A stretch of DNA of 47,500 nucleotides from Glandiceps talaboti (taxonomy: Eukaryota; Hemichordata; Enteropneusta; Spengelidae). Location: contig NC_135563.1 in assembly GCF_964340395.1 (NCBI RefSeq), forward strand, positions 2,200,001 to 2,247,500. The letters are read 5' to 3'. The translations under genes and the position numbers were made by a program. Position 1 is the first letter of the stretch, and each line of letters starts with the position of its first letter. The notes beneath the pieces are model-generated. The model searched no databases and was not told the DNA's origin. It saw nothing but the letters and a program-made list of their open reading frames with translations. Shown in pieces: positions 27,801 to 40,485 of this stretch.

Positions 27801-29019
27801 TTTTATCATTTGCTATACATGGTTCAACATGTGAGAGTTTTATCATATGCTATACATGGTTCAACACGTGAGAGTTTTATTATTTGCTATACATGGTTCA
27901 ACATGTGACAGTTTTATCATTTGCTATACATGGTTCAACATGTGACAGTTTTATCATTTGCTATACATGGTTCAACATGTGAGAGTTTTATCGTTTGCTA
28001 TACATGGTTCAACATGTGAGAGTTTTATCATTTGCTATACATTGTTCAACATGTGAGAGTTTATCATTTGCTAGACATGGTTCAACACGTGAGAGTTTTA
28101 TTATTTGCTATACATGGTTCAACATGTGAGAGTTTTATCATATGCTATACATGGTTCAACATGTGACAGTTTTATCATTTGCTATACATGGTTCAACATG
28201 TGAGAGTTTTATCGTTTGCTATACATGGTTCAACATGTGAGAGTTTTATCATTTGCTATACATGGTTCAACATATGAGAGTTTTATCATTTGCTATACAT
28301 GGTTCAACATGTGAGAGTTTTATCATTTGCCATACATGGTTCCACATGTGAGAGTTTTATCATTTGCTATACATGGTTCAACACGTGATAATTTTATCAT
28401 TTGCTATACATGGTTCAACATGTGAGAGTTTTATCATTTGCCATACATGGTTCAACATGTGAGAGTTTTATCATTTGCTATACATGGTTCCACATGTGAG
28501 AGTTTTATCATTTGCTATACATGGTTCCACATGTGAGGGTTTTATCATTTGCTATACATGGTTCAACATGTGAGAGTTTTATCATTTGCTATACATGGTT
28601 CAACATGAGAGAGATTTATCATTTGCTATACATGGTTCCACATGTGACAGTTTTATCATTTGCTATACATGGTTCAACATGTGACAGTTTTATCATTTGG
28701 TATACATGGTTCAACATGTGAGAGTTATATCATTTGCCATACATGGTTCAACATGTGACAGTTTTATCATTTGGTGTACATGGTTCAACATGTGACAGTT
28801 TTATCATTTGGTGTACATGGTTCAACATGTGGCAGTTTTATCATTTGCCATACATGGTTCAACATGTGAGAGTTTTATCATTTGCTATACATGGTTCAAC
28901 ATGTGAGAGTTTTATCATTTGCTATACATGGTTCAACATGTGAGAGTTTTATCATTTGCTATACATGGTTCAACATGTGAGAGTTTTATCATTTGTTATA
29001 CATGGTTCAACATGTGAAA
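24801..29019. repeat. 4.2-kb satellite array of a 37-bp unit (about 114 copies)
   Basis: The unit is 37 bp: CATGGTTCAACATGTGAGAG followed by TTTTATCATTTGCTATA. Common variants are GACAG for GAGAG, TTTCATCA for TTTTATCA, and GCCATA or GGTGTA for GCTATA. Block copying is visible: the rare marker GAAGGTTGTATC recurs at 25171 and 25578 (407 bp, 11 units), TTCCACATGTGACAG at 25901 and 26641 (740 bp, 20 units), and AACTTGTGAG at 26237 and 26940 (703 bp, 19 units). Each unit has an E-box CATGTG, and many have TTATCA (GATA-type core on the - strand). The open frames at 27220-27429 and 28512-28943 are products of the repeat. Confidence 0.97.
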
Positions 29020-29194
29020 GAATCGTACATTTCAAAATAAGATAAGCTTAACCACCAAAGACCATTAAGTTGCAGACTACATGTGCCTTTGTAAAATACG
29101 TGTGAATGTAACAATTTAACGTTTACAATAAATTTCAAAAGATGGATTAGGGAATTTGAATGGTAATTTGTCAACCACAAATTTTAACGGGTGG

Positions 29195-30426
29195 TTTAGT
29201 TTGTACCAATCAATTAGTACAGTAGAACTATCATCACTAGACATTTAGTTAGTACTAATCAATTAGTACAGTAGAACAATCATTACTAGACCTTTAGTTA
29301 GTAACAATCAATTAGTACAGTAGAACTATCATCACTAGACATTTAGTTAGTACTAATCAATTAGTACAGTAGAACTATCATCACTAGACATTTAGTTAGT
29401 ACTAATCAATTAGTACAGTAGAACTATTATTACTAGACCTTTAGTTAGTAACAATCAATTAGTACAGTAGAACTATCATTACTAGACCTTTAATTAGTAA
29501 CAATCAATTAGTACAGTAGAACTGTCATCACTAGACATTTAGTTAGTACCAATCAATTAGTACAGTAGAACTATCATCACTAGACATTTAGTTAGTACCA
29601 ATCAATTAGTACAGTAGAACTGTCATCACTAGACATTTAGTTAGTACCAATCAATTAGTACAGTAGAACTATCATCACTAGACATTTAGTTTGTACCAAT
29701 CAATTAATACAGTAGAACTATCATCACTAGACATTTAGTTAGTACTAATCAATTAGTACAGTAGAACTATCATCACTAGACATTTAGTTAGTACCAATCA
29801 ATTAGTACAGTAGAACTGTCATCACTAGACATTTAGTTAGTACCATTCATTTAGTACAGTAGAACTGTCATCACTAGACATTTAGTTAGTACTAATCAAT
29901 TAGTACAGTAGAACTATCATCACTAGACATTTAGTTAGTACCAATCAATTAGTACAGTAGAACTACCATTACTAGACATTTAGTTAGTACCAATCAATTA
30001 GTACAGTAGAACTATCATCACTAGACATTTAGTTTGTACCAATCAATTAGTACAGTAGAACTGTCATCACTAGACATTTAGTTAGTACTAATCAATTAGT
30101 TCAGTAGAACTGCCATCACTAGACATTTAGTTATTACTAATCAATTAGTACAGTAGAACTGTCATCACTAGACATTTAGTTAGTACCAATCAATTAGTAC
30201 AGTAGAACTATCATTACTAGACATTTAGTTTGTACCAATCAATTAGTACAGTAGAACTGTCATCACTAGACATTTAGTTAGTACAAATCAATTAGTACAG
30301 TAGAACTGTCATCACTAGACATTTAGTTAGTACCAATCAATTAGTACAGTAGAACTATCATCACTAGACATTTAGATTGTACCAATCAATTAGTACAGTA
30401 GAACTATCATCACTAGACATTTAGTT
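29195..30426. repeat. 49-bp minisatellite array (about 25 copies)
   Basis: The unit is 49 bp, starting TAGTACAGTAGAACTATCAT and ending in TTAGTTAGTACCAATCAAT. Main variants are CTATCAT or CTGTCAT, and ACC, ACT or AAC before AATCAATTAG. It begins only about 175 bp after the 37-bp array, with an unrelated unit. Confidence 0.96.
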
Positions 30427-31350
30427 GGAACAAAAATAAACGGTTCAAGCTTATGAAGTTTACTACTAATGTGATAGCTTTGACGAACATACTAACGCTG
30501 GTGATTGATAGGTTTCCAGTCCAACATAAAGTAGATACATTGCAAAAAGTTCCCAAAAGTCTATTTATGAAGTTTAATGCTAAAGTATTCATAGTGCCGT
30601 CATGGTTGATATTTGGTAATATCATCTTTGATTGCGAAAAAGGTTCATTTTGACCAAAACGTTGACAACAATTTACAGATACTAATAATTTGTAAATTGT
30701 AGTCTATAGCTAACAAACAGGTTAGAAATAATTTGGTATGGAATAAGGCAAAATAATTGAAAATGGTTTCAACGATTTTGGCGGATATATGTTTCAACAT
30801 AAATAATAATTGACTATGGTTTCAGATACTGAATAGGTAATAAAGATATAATTATATTCCACTATTAGTAAAAATGTAGACATATTAATTGAACAATACG
30901 TGTCTGGATAAAACTTCATATTATCACTGTGACGCACAGCTAAATTACACAAAAAATGAATCGTTGAATTATACAGCAAAATATACTTATTAAGGCCTAG
31001 ATTGAGGGAGAGATGGAATGAGTGCCATCATAAAACGAGACCTCTTTACGACAAGGGAGGAACACGGTGACTATTTCCCTTCAGAGTAGAAAATAGCTTA
31101 CGTGAATTGAGAGTGACAACATACTAACACAAAAAACACACACCAAGGGATTGATATTTAGAGCAACAAACATGCACATCTACATGTACTGACAACGACT
31201 TAACATAAAACAGTGTGGATGAAAAAGTTAACTAAGAATAAGTGGCAAAGGATGAAAAGTTACAGAGAAACAAATACTAAGTGGAGAGTGGAGTTGATAT
31301 GCAGATAGAGAGACGACGACATAAGTTTTAAAATGTGAAAAAATAAAACA
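30427..31350. other. Intergenic, nothing recognised
   Basis: Two overlapping opposite frames of 66-70 codons at 30413-30653 have no motif. No repeat is seen apart from the edges of the neighbouring arrays. Confidence 0.6.
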
Positions 31351-32133
31351 TGAAAAGATAGGCAGGGGAAAATAGTACTACCGTACATTAACACACTGAA
31401 AAGATAGGCACAGGTGATAATAGTACTACCATACATAAACACACTGACAAGATAGGCACAGGTGACAATAGTACTACCATACATAAACACACTGACAAGA
31501 TAGGCACAGGGGAAAATAGTACTACCATACATAAACACACTGACAAGATAGGCACAGGTGACAATAGTACTTCTGTACGTAAACACACTGAAAAGATAAG
31601 CAGGTGAAAATAGTACTACTGTACATAAACACACTGAAAAGATAAGCAGGTGAAATAGTACTTCTGTACATAAACACACTGAAAAGAGAGGCAGCTGAAA
31701 ATAGTACTACTGTACGTAAACACACTGAAAAGATAAGCAGGTGAAAATAGTACTACTGTACGTAAACACACTGAAAAGATAAGCAGGTGAAATAGTACTA
31801 CTGTACGTAAACACACTGAAAAGAGAGGCAGCTGAAAATAGTACTACTGTACGTAAACACACTGAAAAGATAAGCAGGTGAAATAGTACTACTGTACGTA
31901 AACACACTGAAAAGAGAGGCAGCTGAAAATAGTACTACTGTACGTAAACACACTGAAAAGATAAGCAGGTGAAATAGTACTACTGTACGTAAACACACTG
32001 AAAAGAGAGGCAGCTGAAAATAGTACTACTGTACGTAAACACACTGAAAAGAGAGGCATCTGAAAATAGTACTACTGTACGTAAACACACTGAAAAGAGA
32101 GGCATCTGAAAATAGTACTACTGTACGTAAACA
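31351..32133. repeat. 45-50-bp minisatellite array (about 17 copies) with 91-bp dimers
   Basis: The unit core is AATAGTACTACTGTACGTAA followed by ACACACTGAAAAGA. Left copies (to about 31590) carry GATAGGCACAGG and are 48-50 bp. Right copies alternate a 45-bp form (GATAAGCAGGTG) with a 46-bp form (GAGAGGCAGCTG), giving a 91-bp higher-order dimer repeated several times between about 31700 and 32020. The - strand open frames here, offset by 91 bp from each other, follow from this. Most copies contain GTAAACA, a forkhead-type core. Confidence 0.95.
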
Positions 32134-33271
32134 AATATATTGACCAGTATAGAGTTATGCTAGTGAATAGTTCATGGTTGCAACAGTTTTCTAGTTCAAC
32201 ATCTTGTGACCTCAACAGTTAAAGATCAAAATTATTTAGCATCAATAATGTTCTGAACAAAACTTTGTTCTCCGTCACAGACCTCATATATATCTCAATC
32301 ACTTTACTGAGAACTTCTTGGGCTTCGTTATCTTAATTACTACTTAACACCAACATTGGAAATTAAAAGGGGAGAAAGATGGAGGGAAATGTTTTCTTTG
32401 AAAACAAAGAAAAGCGGTAAAAATACAACGAAGTAAACAGTTTAAAAGAAAGTACATTTTGGTACAATCTTGTACCAAAAAAACCCACACAATCCGGTTT
32501 TGCCTTTTTCAATTGGTTTATACCTGTATGATCTAATCATAATGACAGATTAGAGAGTACAGTTTTATATTCAGTTTTTGATCGGTTCAATAAACAGAAG
32601 AATGGTTTCACCGAATTAGAATATATGATCACTCAAAGAAAGGAAATAAAGAAGTTAATGTATTACATGTTTAAACTTGAGGGTCCGATAATTGAATTAC
32701 ATTAGTCTTGATAATATCATAAGGACAAATTTTCTTGAAATTCATCTCGCTTAGCGTGTAATTTCAATGTAATGATTCTTTGTCGTTTCCGGTGAAATTT
32801 CGATAATAAAATTTCAAATCAGTTGGTGAATTGTCATTAATGGAATTTGGAGGTGGTCTTGCAAGTAAATCCCACAAACACACACAGGTAAAATTATACG
32901 TACGTTGATTTTTTTTCTTTTATAGAATGTCGTCGTAGCTCGACAATCTCCGGCGGACATGTTCACTTGTTCTGTTCAACCAACAAGCAATTAGTGCTGG
33001 CGTCAGACTTTTTGTGGTTTGTATTTGTTTTCCAGTAGATATTATTACAAAAGGAAATGTGAAGTGTATATTCAGTATTAAGTAACACAGAGTCACGGCA
33101 AGTTACTTCACTAGAGGGGCATTAAGCAAATGCGAGGGCGATGAATTCGCGGTATGCCATACGCCAAATAATGATATATCTCACTTTTGGGATCGTCAAG
33201 TCGATACAAGAATATTCTTTTTATCACATGTAAAAGTGTGATATTGATATTCTCTCCATAAATTATTTTAG
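32134..33271. other. Unique sequence before the candidate second exon
   Basis: AT-rich with no recognised gene. The last 25 bases form the pyrimidine tract and AG acceptor of the candidate exon at 33272. Confidence 0.5.
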
Positions 33272-33358
33272 GCAATAAAGACTCAGGTGGCGTCGATTGT
33301 GGACGTCAGCAACATCTCAGAACCGTATTCAAAGGTTCGCAAATGTATGAAGCTATAG
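33272..33358 (+). CDS. Possible second exon of the unrecognised small gene
   Basis: A plausible acceptor (pyrimidine-rich tract, then TTATTTTAG at 33263-33271) opens a frame of 28 codons (AIKTQVASIVDV... to ...KVRKCMKL) ending at TAG 33356-33358. It is in phase 0, as needed for joining to 10973-11071. Codons such as GTG GCG TCG, GTG GAC GTC are GC-richer than the surrounding DNA. A weak donor (TA|GTAAAT, GT at 33358) would allow the exon to continue elsewhere. A 28-codon open frame is common by chance, so this is a weak call resting on phase match and composition. Confidence 0.18.
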   Translation, partial: AIKTQVASIVDVSNISEPYSKVRKCMKL

Positions 33359-35557
<2,199 letters not shown>

Positions 35558-35950
35558 GTATAAGTTCTGTTTCAATACTTCCAAACTTAAATCAAGTGAG
35601 TATGTTAAGTTCTGTTTCAATACTTCCAAACTTAAATCAAGTGATTATGTTAAGTTCTGTTTCGATACTTCCAAATTTAAATCAAGTGATTATGTTAAGT
35701 TCTGTTTCAATACTTCCAAACTTAGATCGAGTGATTATGTTAAGTTCTGTTTCAATACTTCCAAACTTAAATCAAGTGATTATGTTAAGTTCTGTTTCGA
35801 TACTTCCAAACTTAAATCAAGTGATTATGTTAAGTTCTGTTTCAATACTTCCAAACTTAAATCAAGTGATTATGTTAAGTTCTGTTTCAATACTTCCAAA
35901 CTTAAATCAAGTGATTATATTAAGTTCTGTTCAATACTTCCAAACTTTAA
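35558..35950. repeat. 45-bp minisatellite (8-9 copies) with TCAAGTG in each unit
   Basis: The unit is 45 bp, starting GTTAAGTTCTGTTTCAATAC, and is nearly invariant. TCAAGTG occurs in register at 35592, 35637, 35682, 35772, 35817, 35862 and 35907; the copy at 35727 reads TCGAGTG. TCAAGTG is the known high-affinity core for NK2/NK4 homeodomains. Because 45 is a multiple of 3, one frame stays open and gives a 15-residue repeat (35596-36009), which I regard as non-coding: no start context, no splice signals, no known protein. The array lies about 4.2-4.6 kb upstream of the NK4 start codon. Confidence 0.95.
35592..35913 (+). promoter_or_regulatory. Cluster of NK2-class binding motifs (TCAAGTG x7)
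   Basis: Seven perfect TCAAGTG motifs at 45-bp spacing (one further copy is TCGAGTG). Drosophila Tinman and vertebrate Nkx2-5 bind this core, and tinman autoregulation is established in the fly. That this cluster acts on the downstream NK4 gene is inference. The motif also occurs singly elsewhere at roughly the rate expected by chance. Confidence 0.3.
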
Positions 35951-36590
35951 TATATCGCTACGCTATCACTTATTCATTACATTTGACTCCTTTGACATCA
36001 AAATGTTAAATAAGTTAAGCCTTCATTGAACTGTCCAGTTTGATCGATAAGATACCCATAACGACACTCAGGTATATTAAACTAAAGAATACTTATTTTT
36101 TGCAGTGAACCAAAATATTAACATATCTATAATTATTTTAATGTCAACCTGTCATTCTCTCTATACTTGAATTATTTCTGGAAATAAAGTTAGTATGCAT
36201 TTTATTAATAATTATTATTATTTATCTGCAAGTCTAATTAAAATTAGCGGTTTGTCGGCAACCATTCATTTCTCATTGTTGCATTACCAATAATACATTC
36301 AGATTTAAATTGAGTAAACATCAGCCTAATATTCAGATTCAAATACCTAGATGTCTCTGAACTCAAAGTAACATGGTGTTCTTTTCTACTTGTTATGTCA
36401 CTCTAAATACATAATCTACAACCACTTTATACGTATACCCAATATTTATACATTCTTCTCAGTCGGTCTTTATATTTGTCGTATAATGGTAAGAAGGGGA
36501 TGAAACCATGCGAAGGTTTGGGACAAAAAATTGAACATCATTTGCAATCAATGTGGATGAAGATAAAATTAAAATGACGAATCTACAGAG
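35951..36590. other. Intergenic, nothing recognised
   Basis: AT-rich with a short ATT-rich run near 36204-36222. Confidence 0.6.
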
Positions 36591-36622
<32 letters not shown>

Positions 36623-36860
36623 CTTATTTTATCGAGGGTAGCCAAGTTGGCCGAAGCCTAGGGCCTTCTGTATATGAGAGTAGAAACACAGGAGATATAA
36701 AATGCAGTGTAAGAACACACAGTAAACATCAAAGAGTGTCTATAATTATTTAATGTTGGTGACAGCCACATTAGAAAGAAGACGGTGGAGGTCTTTTTCC
36801 CAATTCAACTTGTAGGGTATTCCAAATATTTGCACCTGAAAACAAATGTGCTGTAATCCA
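36591..36860 (-). mobile_element. Probable 3' end of a non-LTR retrotransposon (or SINE sharing it)
   Basis: On the - strand the element ends in eight TTGA repeats (36591-36622 on + as TCAA), preceded by a perfect 11-base hairpin GCCAACTTGGC (36641-36651), a typical layout for a LINE 3' tail. Further in, a - strand frame ending at a TAA (36771-36773) reads GANIWNTLQVELG then PPPSSF. This resembles the G-x-x-x-W-N-x-L-P pattern seen near the C-terminus of many CR1/L2/jockey-type reverse transcriptases. The rest is missing or decayed, so it is a 5'-truncated remnant. A second frame is also open here, so the peptide evidence is modest. Confidence 0.4.
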
Positions 36861-39699
36861 ATTCTAGGTCATGGAACTAACAAGTCAGTTTTTTGCTGGA
36901 GCTGGTTTTGTAATTGTGAAGGTTATGAACCTACTAGTAGTGAAAAGAATACTCAGGACAAATACTCAAATACTCAAGACAGAGGCTGTTTAGAGAGAAT
37001 AGAAGAGTTTTGTTGAGAAAAATATAGTATACAATACCCATTGACGACTTTTATTGCACGAATTTACAACTTATTTTCTCCCTGCTGTTACAATAGTCTT
37101 TTCCTTTGGTATAGACTGTTTGACGTCATAAACTTTGGTTGTTCGCTTATAACCATGGATAACCAACATACATGAAATTGGTCAATCGCCGTAATAAACT
37201 TATTAATAAATAGTTATTCTGTCAATCAGTTCGAATTAGATAACCTGTCAATCAATCATTCTAACTTGACTCTAATCCATGCATTATTTAGCGGAGATTA
37301 CACCATTTTACAGTAGCCACACTTAATTAAAACATACACTGACATTTTGTTGTAAGACATCGTGCAACTGTTTAGTCACTATCACAATGACCAAATCTCG
37401 AGCTCGAATATTTTAGTTTAGTTTCAATCTAACCATTAGTAAATCGAAAGCATAAAACTGAGGACAGGACAAAGCAAACCCAGCTTCTTTTATTCATTTT
37501 AAATATGTTCTTGATAGCTTAATAATAGAGTCACTTTTGAGAACGTGTAAATTGCACCGGAAAGCCTTTCTACCAATGTCAATATCTTCATGGACGACTC
37601 GTTCTGTAAATTTGCTAAATTGACAAAGAAGTTAGCTTAACGAACGTCAACAAAATTGTCTAGTACAATTTACTTTCAACGAGCAAGAGGAAGGCCAAAT
37701 CCTCGACTCTCTCCAAGCGTAGTACTTAATCGACAACACTTCACGTTGACTGTTTCATATGTGCGAATATTTCTGTAACAATAAGCGATTTGGCCGGCGG
37801 CTAAACGATCAAATATCCAGTGTTTTAATTTAATGGTCTCGGAAACACGATAAGAAGTAACACTCCAAATCATAGCAGTGCCGGTAGATGTGGATTACAA
37901 ATCTGCTTCCAGTGTGTGTTGTTTTAGTCGTTGAAAGCAGTGAACGTCTCTAATCAAACAACTCACTTTACTATGTGCATTTAAGAAGCTGCTACTGAAA
38001 AGGTATTCTTACTTGCTATTTATCAAGTTAAGAGTTCTTCCAAATAAAAGTGGCCTTAAATGAGTAATGCCCCCTCCTTTCTCATTAGAAGTACTTTTGA
38101 GAGAAAATCGACAAAAACTCAGTCTAAAACCGGATTCCGCCTTCCTGTCTAATTGTTTGTCTGTTGATGATATCACAGTGTTCCACGTGAGTATCCTTTT
38201 CCTGAACAAAATACCTCTAGTTGACAGCCAAAAATATGCGAGTGTGATATTTCTTTCGTCTGGCACTTTCGTCTCCAAGTCAAAAACTTCTGAAAACATT
38301 TTGGTTTCGAGTTGCTGTTTAAGCCCCTGAGTGGCTCCTTATCGGATGACTTGGTAGAATCGATTAAAGATTGTGTTTTGCTTTTTTTCACTCCATACTG
38401 ATTCCTTAAAACCCCTTCTAAGCAATTTTGGACACTTCTGAGAGCTTACTCTACTAGTATGATGGCTTGAAAATTATCTATTTCTCATGTGAAGAGGGTG
38501 TTGTAGAACCCAGAAGGAGCAATTGGAATAAATAAGTTGTGATTTGTATGTGTGAATAGAGATGGTGATATCGTTGACGATGCATCACGTTATAATAGAC
38601 ATGTTCATTTTGATAGACGTGTCTGTTACCGTCGTATTGTAGGCTACACGAAGTCAAGCAAGCGAATCTCGCCTCCTCTTCTACCAATATTGCAAAGTAT
38701 TATAAAGTTTTTATACACTTTTCGTTATCAACAATTATAGTAGAATTGTCCATATTTTTGTCTACCGACAAAACGGGTATAGAGCATTCCCGCGAATAAT
38801 TGTATACAGTATCAAATAGTTTCAACCTTTTGTATAACAACCTGAATAACACTTTTGTTAAATACCGAAAAATTAATGATTGATTGTATGAGGCCTATTT
38901 GACTAGACAGTCTTCGCCATCGACCATAACTTTTAAGAAAACGTAGAATGACAGATTCACTGTTTACATCATGATTTATTTGAATGTTTCGGGTTCACCT
39001 TTAAAACGTATCGTTATTTCTTGCCTAAGATTTTGTATTTTAAAAATATATATCAGCCTGGTACTACAGAGCAGATTTAATACTATACATATAATGTGTC
39101 AAATTTAACTTAAATCATAAAATTCTGCTATATTCCAAAGAAATAAAACAATTTCTATGTCGCTATGATTTCATCGCAATAATAATCCAAAATTGAACGT
39201 TCACAATATTTAGTCATTGGCGCTCAAAAAAAAGTTTAGTGTCGAAGACATTTTATTTTGATTTCACTTAATACGAAAATAGATGAAGTGATGATGTGAC
39301 GATAAAAGAAAGTAGATGAAGAATTCCTTTGTATTAATCATTTGGAACTAATTTGTAAATTGTAGGGAGATTAAAGTGTGTTCATAATTCTAGGCATGTC
39401 AGGTTAAAAAAGAAGACATGTTCAACTTGAGTTCTGACATTAGGATAAGGTGCTGACAATTAAGCTTAATTGAAGAAATCAAAATAAATGTTGACTTAGT
39501 CTGAAGTGCCTGCACTCTCTAGCTCGCTGCTCCGAGCATACACAATGGGAAGGGGTTGACCAGGTCGACGTATCGAATGAAGTCGTTAGCACGCAATTGT
39601 TAGTGCCTTACTGGGGAACGTTCCTGCGGTGGGCTTAACATCATTTACTTAAGCAAATGGAGGGATCGTATGAGCTAAACAAACGTGACAGTAAACGGC
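36861..39699. other. Intergenic upstream of the NK4 promoter
   Basis: No supported gene. Frames at 37676-37873 (-), 38009-38299 (-), 38067-38330 (+) and 38478-38687 (-) overlap each other or lack any motif. A CRE-type palindrome lies at 37131-37138. The first part may extend the retrotransposon remnant. The last 200 bases are less AT-rich and may belong to the NK4 promoter region. Confidence 0.5.
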
Positions 39700-39766
39700 T
39701 CCGAGCTAAGTGCTTGATACGAGAAGTAATTGATTGCAACGTATATACTGTCATCAATGTCGTCTA

Positions 39767-39785
39767 CCAATGGGAAATAGCCAAT
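39767..39785 (+). promoter_or_regulatory. Paired CCAAT boxes
   Basis: Two CCAAT motifs, 39767-39771 (context ACCAATGGG) and 39781-39785 (context GCCAATCAG), match the NF-Y core with good flanks. They sit about 350 bases before the NK4 start codon, farther from the TATA-like box than is typical, so either the true start site is upstream or the match is fortuitous. Confidence 0.3.
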
Positions 39786-39992
39786 CAGGGCACGAGTTAC
39801 AAGAGACACAGGATTGATGGAAGTACTTGTCTTGCAGGCATTCTATAGACCCCCCATCCAACAAAGCTCGGATTTCACCCCTTGGCGCTAGTGGTTACGC
39901 CCAGACAAGAACTAAACCGCCCCATTACATTGTAGGAGGAACGGCTAATGTTATATGATACGGGACCCACTGACAGACGACAGCAGCTAGTT

Positions 39993-40000
39993 TTTAAATA
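39993..40000 (+). promoter_or_regulatory. TATA-like box candidate
   Basis: TTTAAATA lies 137-144 bases upstream of the chosen NK4 start codon. Spacing would allow a short 5' UTR of about 110 bases. In AT-rich DNA such a match can easily arise by chance. Confidence 0.3.
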
Positions 40001-40136
40001 GGAAAACTCTCTCACAAGTTGTACAGTTACGTTACGGCTCACGTTGCTTTGGAGCGATTCTCCACAGTGTATGTTTACCTCGGTGGGTCTCTGCATGCGC
40101 TTATTATCCCCGCTGGGTGCACATCAGGGATCGACT

Positions 40137-40485
40137 ATGCTTTCTACTTCTATGAATAACAGTACTCCTTTCTCTGTTAAGGACATACTCAACCTGGCCG
40201 AACAACAGCAACAGCACTACCAACACCATCACCACCAATCAAACATGATGGAAGCCGCACATCACGACTTAAAGTCGCTCTGTCTACCACTAGAATCAGA
40301 AATGACACACTCGGGATCGGTGAGCGTTCATGACAACATGGATGTGGCTCTGACACAAACAAATCTGAGTTACCATCATCATCATCATCCCCAAGTACCC
40401 AATAATACAGCTACTAACAGCTCCACTATGATATCGGACCTGGTCAAACCAGAATCGACAAGGGAGGAAATGTCCATCGAACCTA
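40137..40485 (+). CDS. Nkx2-5: NK4/Nkx2-5 coding exon 1 (TN motif)
   Basis: This exon encodes residues 1-116 and the first base of codon 117. I chose ATG 40137 because it has A at -3 and gives [12 protein letters not shown], so the TN motif sits about ten residues from the start, as in vertebrate Nkx2-5. In-frame ATGs at 40071 and 40095 have T at -3 and would add 22 or 14 residues with no family resemblance. ATG 40152 (M6) is another possible start. The exon ends at a TA|GTAAGT donor (GT at 40486) in phase 1. If the donor were ignored, the frame would run to a stop at 40512-40514. Confidence 0.93.

Larger units (their letters stand above)
39700..40136 (+). promoter_or_regulatory. Nkx2-5: Probable promoter and 5' UTR of NK4/Nkx2-5
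   Basis: The region directly upstream of the start codon is less AT-rich than its surroundings. It holds two CCAAT boxes in the same orientation at 39767-39771 and 39781-39785, 14 bp apart. A TATA-like TTTAAATA lies at 39993-40000, which would place transcription start near 40025, about 110 bases before the chosen ATG. CAGAC (Smad-type) cores occur near 39900 and 39973. These are short motif matches only; the region as promoter is inferred from position, and no start site can be read from sequence. Confidence 0.5.

Noticed and set aside
27220-28943. Repeat-containing open frames of 69 codons
   Set aside because: A 37-bp unit shifts frame each copy and happens to lack stops in some runs; no start context, splice signal or known repeat protein.
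31260-31998. Overlapping - strand frames of 66-139 codons with Cys/Val-rich repeats
   Set aside because: They are frame products of the 45-50-bp minisatellite and recur every 91 bp with the dimer.
35596-36009. 137-codon frame with a 15-residue repeat
   Set aside because: A 45-bp unit keeps one frame open by arithmetic; near-perfect nucleotide identity also at third positions, no start context, no known protein.
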